This document shows, piece by piece, positions 58,542 through 64,000 of a stretch of 64,000 nucleotides of DNA. Numbering within the stretch: the first letter of the stretch is position 1; every line of letters begins with the position of its first letter. The position numbers were made by a program, and so were the translations under genes. Where the stretch lies: positions 10,043,396-10,107,395 of the forward strand of contig OW387145.1 in assembly GCA_936440205.1 (NCBI GenBank), given 5' to 3'. A model generated the notes under the pieces. It did not search any database. It was given only the letters and a program-made list of their open reading frames with translations, and had not been told where the DNA came from. The DNA is from Lepidonotus clava. Lineage: Eukaryota; Annelida; Polychaeta; Phyllodocida; Polynoidae.

Positions 58542-58615
58542 CCCGCTAGGGGCCGCTCCCCGTATCCCGAAGTGCTCTTCGGTCAGTCACGTGACCCAGG
58601 GCCCTCTAGCGGGAG
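58542..58615. promoter_or_regulatory. Inverted pair of CTCF-like motifs flanking GTCACGTGAC
   Basis: CCCGCTAGGGGCCGC (58542-58556, plus) and CTCCCGCTAGAGGGCCC (58599-58615, minus) both resemble the CTCF core, and lie in opposite orientation about 43 bp apart with GTCACGTGAC (58586-58595) between. The place, about 2.8 kb upstream of the SPON2 start, would suit a boundary or distal promoter element. Motif match only. Confidence 0.4.
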
Positions 58616-60639
58616 GCTGGAGAAGCCCCGGTGGCCACCTGGCGGAGCAACACGGAAACAATCTGTGAAATGGCCACATTTGTTTCTGTTTGGGTCAAAC
58701 AAGCGTCACTTTCAAGTCGGCCTTCCCCTCTGAGGAGGTATTGCGCAGGGCCCCTCGGTGACGAACTACTTTTAGAGACTGTTGATGGGGCATATAATCA
58801 TTTCCAGACTAAGGGGCCTCGCTTAAGTTTTACTCATGTTAGCATTAAAAACCCTTGCACCCATGGGCCGGGTATCAATGAAAACAGGAGAAAAAGGGGT
58901 AATATAGATAAAGTTGTGGGGGTCAAGGGCGGCAGGCCAGGGGGGTCTAGTCTACGTTGGAAGCTGACTCTGATGTTCTCAAGTTGTTTGAATTCAGTCA
59001 TCCATCTTAGACACATCAAAGAGGGTTTGTGAGTGGAGAGTGACCCGACCTCCGGAGGAGAGTGAGTCCTTCCTGTTTTAATGGGTGATATAAATATTGA
59101 CTATGACTATGTCCTACCTCCCCACACGTGAAAGGTTATCAGCGCTGGCCCGTGCGCCCAAAGGAGAGATATTACCCAAATTGAACAGTCTCCTCTCATT
59201 TATAAAGTACGAGCAGCACTTCTTTTTTTACTCATGATGGTGAACATCAGGGTCTTTCGTGTTCTGAGCAATACAAAAAGACTTTACGAGATGCTTTATC
59301 GAGTTGTTTTCGAGGGTGAAGGGATGGTAACCTGAATATACCTTTGGTCCAAATCCTGCTTTCCGGCTATTGAAGATAGATACGAGTAGGCCTACAGCCG
59401 AAATCAGGTCTTTTATTAGATATATTCTGTCGATGCCACTGACATAGTATTTTGAGCATTATATGTACTTATTATTCCCACTATGGTTAAGAAGGGTCTT
59501 TGCAAGATTTTATTAGCTCATTCCGGGTCTAGTAGCTCATTCAATGTGACGTGTTAAGGTTATGCTCTTGGCAACGCGGTAGACATTAGTCTATTCATTA
59601 ATCCTTCCAGTCTTCACCAACCATAAAAGCCTTTAACTACTTGCTCATGTACATTACCTAAAGGTAGCTCAAACTATAGCAGTGACTGTATGTAGTAAAG
59701 GATCACTCAATCCAAAGGTTTAGCTTAAAAAAGGTTAATTAAGCCTCCAATTACATTAAGCACAGCAAGTTAAAGGCTCCTCATCTCTAGGTCTCCCCTT
59801 GCTCCAGAAAATCTTTTCTATAATTTATATTACAAAGTTCCAAAGGTTAACTTTAAAGATTACCAGTTTAACTAAGTGGGAAATCACATTGAACACATGT
59901 ACATGGTGAACTGCTATAACCGTCCTGAGCAACTCCGGTTTAATCTCTGCTCGACCAGTATTTGAATGTGTTGTAATATAATGTTTATTTGTACATTTAT
60001 GCAAACCTGAAAAGTGGGTATTTGATTAATAGTTCAACTGCATGAACTGCTTTTCTTGGATTGCATATTCTCATGTACTTTCAGAAAAATATGCTTTGAA
60101 TGAACTGAAGTGTTTTATCTTTTGATTTCACAAGATATGTACCTATAGTTTCTTCTCATAATTATGGGGTTCTCCCCTGTGTTATTTTGATTTAAATTCT
60201 TATTTACTCACCTCGAAGAGGCCATAACTACAGCGGCATCCGTAAATTGCAACCTCTCAATCTGTGCAGTTCTTTCTCTTATTCCCTTAACCGTTAAAGT
60301 ACTTATATATGTGAAGATTCATTCTCTTTGCCAGAATAGGGACATTAGCCCTATTGTCCAATTACATTGCAGATTGCACCCCACCTAAGAAAGAGGGAGG
60401 GAGGTGCCCCTGCCCTTCATCATTGAGCCCAGCTTTCTAAATCCGCCATTAGTGGTTATTGCTGACTGCTGAAGACAAGGTGAGCACGTCAACAATAATA
60501 TTATGATGATGATGATTGTTGCAGTTTAAGTTGTGCTCAGCAATTTTGCAGCTATATCGACACCAACTCAAAATTGTGATTTTGTACCAAGTACTGTGAT
60601 CTTATTTATGGGGGTGGAAATGACGGCAAGGTGAGGTGG

Positions 60640-60735
60640 TCTAACAATCACCACCGAGGATGGAACCTGGGCCGGCCGCGTCCAAAGCCAAGACGCTAAC
60701 CACTAGACCACCCCATCCCCCTCCGTCAACAATTA
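60640..60735 (-). mobile_element. tRNA-derived SINE head, truncated
   Basis: On the minus strand GGGGTGGTCTAGTGGTTAGCG (A box) and CCAGGTTCCATCC (B box) are tRNA-like. It has no recognisable body, tail or duplication. Confidence 0.5.
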
Positions 60736-61158
60736 TGTGTCCTAAACGAACTATGAATATAGAGTTACAGTAAGAAATCTTCCTTACATAAAACCGGCCT
60801 CCAGAACTCCCAGGTTGTCCCCTCCCCGGTGCGCACACGTCCACACTTACCCTGGAGGACGGGACTACGGGGGTCGGTGCGCAATTTTTTGGACCACACG
60901 GTGTTATTAAAAACACGATAAGTTGTAGGCTGTTCTCAAATAGAACCGGAAATTCACCACAAACTGTTTTAGGATGGGCCTGTGTTAAAGTGGGACGCAG
61001 TTTTGTTTTGGGTAGTTGTAAACTTGGAGACGGAGCGGTTGGCCGGGTGGGTGGGGAAGGGTCGTCGTGACGGTTCCCATGCGTCCACACCTGGGTACCA
61101 GAATGATCTGTTTTTACATGACCATGTGTATGAAAAGTACTGTAACATGCAATGGTGG

Positions 61159-61161
<3 letters not shown>

Positions 61162-61246
<85 letters not shown>

Positions 61247-61247
61247 T
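61162..61247. repeat. (GT)n microsatellite
   Basis: About 86 bp of GT units with one interruption. Confidence 0.9.
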
Positions 61248-61482
61248 GGGGGCGGGGGCGAACAGGTGCCAAGCCCTATATTTGACCCAATATGGTTGAA
61301 GCTTTATTACAATTGATTCTCATAATATCGTCTTTACCATAACGTGTAAATAATGTTTTCCATACTGTTTCTTATGAAATCAACTAGTTAGCCAAAGTGA
61401 GACATTTTCTAGATGTTAATTCAAGTCTACTTGTTTACTTTATGTACTTTATTTGGATTTTTGATGAATAAGCTTCAGTGAT

Positions 61483-61835
61483 TACAGAACAGGGCCATCA
61501 AAATCTGTTAAGATCCTAATGCTGACGGATACACCTTTATTTCGCACAGGAAATCAAGTTGTCTTTTCTTAATGATAGGAGGCAAGCATATCTATTGAAC
61601 TTTATGTCTAAAAAGAGTAATGTAGATTAGTGCATTGATAAGAACAAAGTTTGAATTATAGCTCAAGATGCTCCATCATTTTCTCTTACGAAACCAAATC
61701 GTGAAAAATATAAGGAGAATATAAGGAGAAGACAAAGGTCCAGTCATTTGGAATTATTTGCCAGCTAACATTCGAAACATTGACTTTTTCAATACCTTTA
61801 AAAAATTGGTTGTTTATCCATAACTCTCAAGGTTT
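61483..61835 (+). mobile_element. 5'-truncated LINE ORF2 remnant (reverse transcriptase C-terminus)
   Basis: Conceptual translation shows LQNRAIKIC, then RRQAYLLNFMSKKSNVD, then FSLTKPNREKYKENIRRR, and in another frame GPVIWNYLPANIRNIDFFN followed by FKKLVV. This order is characteristic of the end of CR1/L2/jockey-type ORF2. There are several in-frame stops and at least one frameshift, so it is inactive. Confidence 0.65.
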
Positions 61836-62129
61836 ACATCTGTAATCAATGTCCATTACTCTTGTAGTTTACATATATAATCACTTGTGTTCAGTTCTTA
61901 TTCATGACGCTTTATAAGCAACTGAACCTAAAAAGAAAACCAGTACCCTCTGGTGTAGTTTCAGTATAAGGTATAACAAAAGAAATTCTTGTGGATAATT
62001 TAGCAAAAACTGCTACTGCTACCATTGAATGGTCATGATCAAGTTCATGAGAAAGGTGTATATTGCACTGAAATTGCTTTGTTTAGTGTGAATAACCCAC
62101 GCCATATAGAGTCATTTCATTTTTATTAT

Positions 62130-62290
62130 AAATCCGTAATGGCCATGCTTCTGAACCATATAGAAGTAGATAAAGTCACACTTTTTCCATCCAACGTCTG
62201 AATGAATCCCACCAACCATCGAGGTGCACATCCGGAACCGAGAGATACGCTTTGTAAAATTTGTCCCCAGAGAACTGTAATAAAAAGCAG
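62130..62290 (-). pseudogene. Possible second LINE fragment
   Basis: On the minus strand, FSGDKFYKAYLSVPDVHLDG is followed, in another frame, by LLYGSEAWPL, which resembles the LLYGSETW motif near the end of many LINE ORF2 proteins. Too short to assign a family. Chance or a host exon remain possible, since TTTTTATTACAG precedes it. Confidence 0.25.
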
Positions 62291-62969
62291 CGAGCAGCCG
62301 CGGACTCAGGGATGGTCATAAAAAACAAGCTCACATGTGATCGGGGTTTGGTGTAGTATACGTGTTCATGGGGTGTACATATCAGTATTTTTATGTAGGT
62401 TCTCAGTGGGTTGTAGCCTGGACTATGAGTGGGGTCCGTAACTGTAGCAGACACCGGACCCACGAGGTGTGGCGGTGATAAGGTATGAACAGGGGTAAAA
62501 CAGCAATGAAAGATGGGTAAAACAGCAATGAAACATGGGGGCAGCCCTCATACAAAATGTCTGTATAAACTTGCAATGAGAACGCGTGGGATTTTTCCAG
62601 ATTTTACTATCATGACCTTTGCAGTTGTCTGGTATAAGTGGATTTTAAGTTATCTATTAATGCAAACCGATATGCAATGATATTGGCTTGTCATAATCAA
62701 ATTAGTGAGTCATTCTATGAATAGAGATAAGATTCATAAGAAATTTGAAGTATTGAAGTATTGGGGTTTAATATCCATTGATTAATAGGGTGCTATTCGT
62801 AATTAGTTTATGACTTAAATCCCATAGATATTAGCTAGCTCCAATGGCAGTCTGACTCTGCTCAGACTGCAAGTCCATTCGCTAATGTAGTTCTTCATTA
62901 TGGATACAAGCTTAAGTTTATTGTGTCCAATGTGTAATAGCAGTTGCAAGAACTCCCGTTGACAATCTA

Positions 62970-63247
62970 TTTTTTTTGGTGAGGTCAGGACAAAACCATA
63001 ACAGAATGTTATAAAAACATTCTGTTTGGGTTGAAGAACATAACCAGAACATTGTAATAATGTCACAGTGTAACATCACAGCAGTATTTTGCAGAGAAGT
63101 GATTGGTAGTCATCAAAAGGAAGTAACATGCTTGCCGTCTGAAGAGATAGGACCTTTCGTTTTTCACAAAAGAATTAATGTAAGAACCAATACAGAACCA
63201 AACAGAACGTTGTTGCAATGTTATGATAACGTCGCATCCTTGGCTGA
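62970..63247 (+). mobile_element. CCCAGCCAA-ended repeat family, copy 3 (left end missing)
   Basis: Shares GTTATAAAAACATTCTGTTT, GAAGAACATAACCAGAACATT and the right end ATAACGTCGCATCCTTGGCTG with the copies at 47239 and 53698. The left third is absent, and an unrelated segment lies inside (about 63110-63175). Confidence 0.65.
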
Positions 63248-64000
63248 GGTGGTTGCGCAAAAAGAGGGATGGGAGAGGTTAATTACTATAGGAGAGGACA
63301 TGCCTTACATTACGATATACACTTATTGGGGTTAATATACTTCTGTTTGTTAAAACGGACAAAAAAAAAATCAGTTAATAGTGGGTGCAATATGACTCAC
63401 GTATCAGTTAACTCATTTATTGCCGATTTTTGAACTGATGCAACATGATTTTCTTATGAAACTCTTTCCATGGAGCATTTTGAGCATTGCTGATTAAAAT
63501 ATGCGGTTACTTGAAAAGAATTGTATTGCTCATCTTAACCATGAGCTATTGATTTGCAAAACAGGCAGCCGCAGAACATTTAAAATTGTCAGGTAACAAT
63601 ACAAATCGCAGGGTATTTCATAAGAATAATGGCTGGTCACCAAAGCTGCTTGTGGTTGTGTAAACAGCGCACGTCAATGTTGGCCCACATGCATGATGCT
63701 AAGTGCTTGCTGGCCAGAATTGTAACAATTTTCATATTAAGAACTGTACCAAGCAGAAGAGATTGCGATGGAACTGCCTGCCAGAAATTGGACTGGGTTA
63801 GTTGCAAGTTTGGTCTAGGAGACTTATACTTTTAACAGATTCTATTCTGATATGAAACGAAGCATGGGGAAACAACAATGCTCACTGTAACCGTAACATA
63901 TCATGTGACAGCTTTTTTCCAGCTATTCCCTGATGTACATGTGAAAACCATGAGAAAAGTGGCCGACGTGAGATTTTGCATTTAATTGTAAATCAACTTC
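63248..64000. other. AT-rich intergenic end of the window
   Basis: No gene, repeat with clear ends or RNA gene seen. Confidence 0.5.

Larger units (their letters stand above)
57536..61160. other. Upstream intergenic DNA, no supported gene
   Basis: Contains paired CTCF-like motifs with an E-box (58542-58615) and a tRNA-like SINE head (60640-60735). The GC-richer stretch 58500-59060 was read in all frames without a recognisable protein. Confidence 0.5.

Noticed and set aside
58524-59032. Open frames in the GC-richer upstream region
   Set aside because: Residue pattern is not protein-like, no splice partners, and overlapping frames are equally open.
1-64000. Retrovirus, LTR element, Polinton or other capsid- or envelope-bearing element
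   Set aside because: No long direct repeats bounding gag/pol-like frames, no integrase or capsid-like translation and no PolB-like frame were recognised on either strand.

Overview
The window is eukaryotic nuclear DNA from an animal. Small GC-rich coding exons with consensus GT-AG splice sites sit in long AT-rich introns and intergenic DNA packed with short non-autonomous DNA transposons, microsatellites and a few SINE/LINE pieces. The one gene that can be named with confidence, a mindin/spondin-2 orthologue, keeps vertebrate-like motifs. With its intron sizes and the density of miniature transposons, this suggests an invertebrate deuterostome, most probably a lancelet. That species call is inference, not read from the sequence.

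Three host genes can be assembled by joining exons in matching phase. (1) Plus strand, about 8.0-12.1 kb: a two-exon gene for an unrecognised 354-residue basic, partly coiled-coil protein. (2) Minus strand, 19.9-15.4 kb: a three-exon gene with a TATA box that encodes a secreted 284-residue protein. Its layout (tiny first exon ending in phase 1, signal peptide, four amphipathic helices) and its last two helices resemble the LIF/CNTF/cardiotrophin branch of the IL-6 family. This is the most interesting object in the window. (3) Minus strand, 55.8-30.2 kb: SPON2 (mindin), six exons certain plus a probable 69-nt seventh. It has a signal peptide, spondin domain, long acidic and Gln/Arg-rich linker and one thrombospondin type 1 repeat, with a first intron of about 20 kb.

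Layout: 1-7.9 kb holds no supported gene, but contains a 1.26-kb transposon with a 9-bp target duplication and inverted arrays of a short unit. 8-12 kb is the plus gene, with two miniature elements in its intron. 12-15.4 kb is plain AT-rich DNA ending in a (CA)n tract. 15.4-20 kb is the cytokine-like gene. 20-30 kb is intergenic and rich in miniature transposons, one inserted into another. 30-56 kb is SPON2; its first intron carries a hAT-like element containing tRNA-like sequences, a 65-bp-arm foldback, a minisatellite and a cluster of CACGTG-type E-boxes. 56-64 kb is upstream DNA with a young SINE, CTCF-like motifs and a LINE 3' remnant.

SPON2 and the helical protein would both be secreted and both have relatives acting in immunity, but nothing in the sequence shows that they work together. 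No retrovirus, LTR element, Polinton, CRISPR array, rRNA or convincing functional tRNA gene was seen. All alignments were made by eye from memory of the families.
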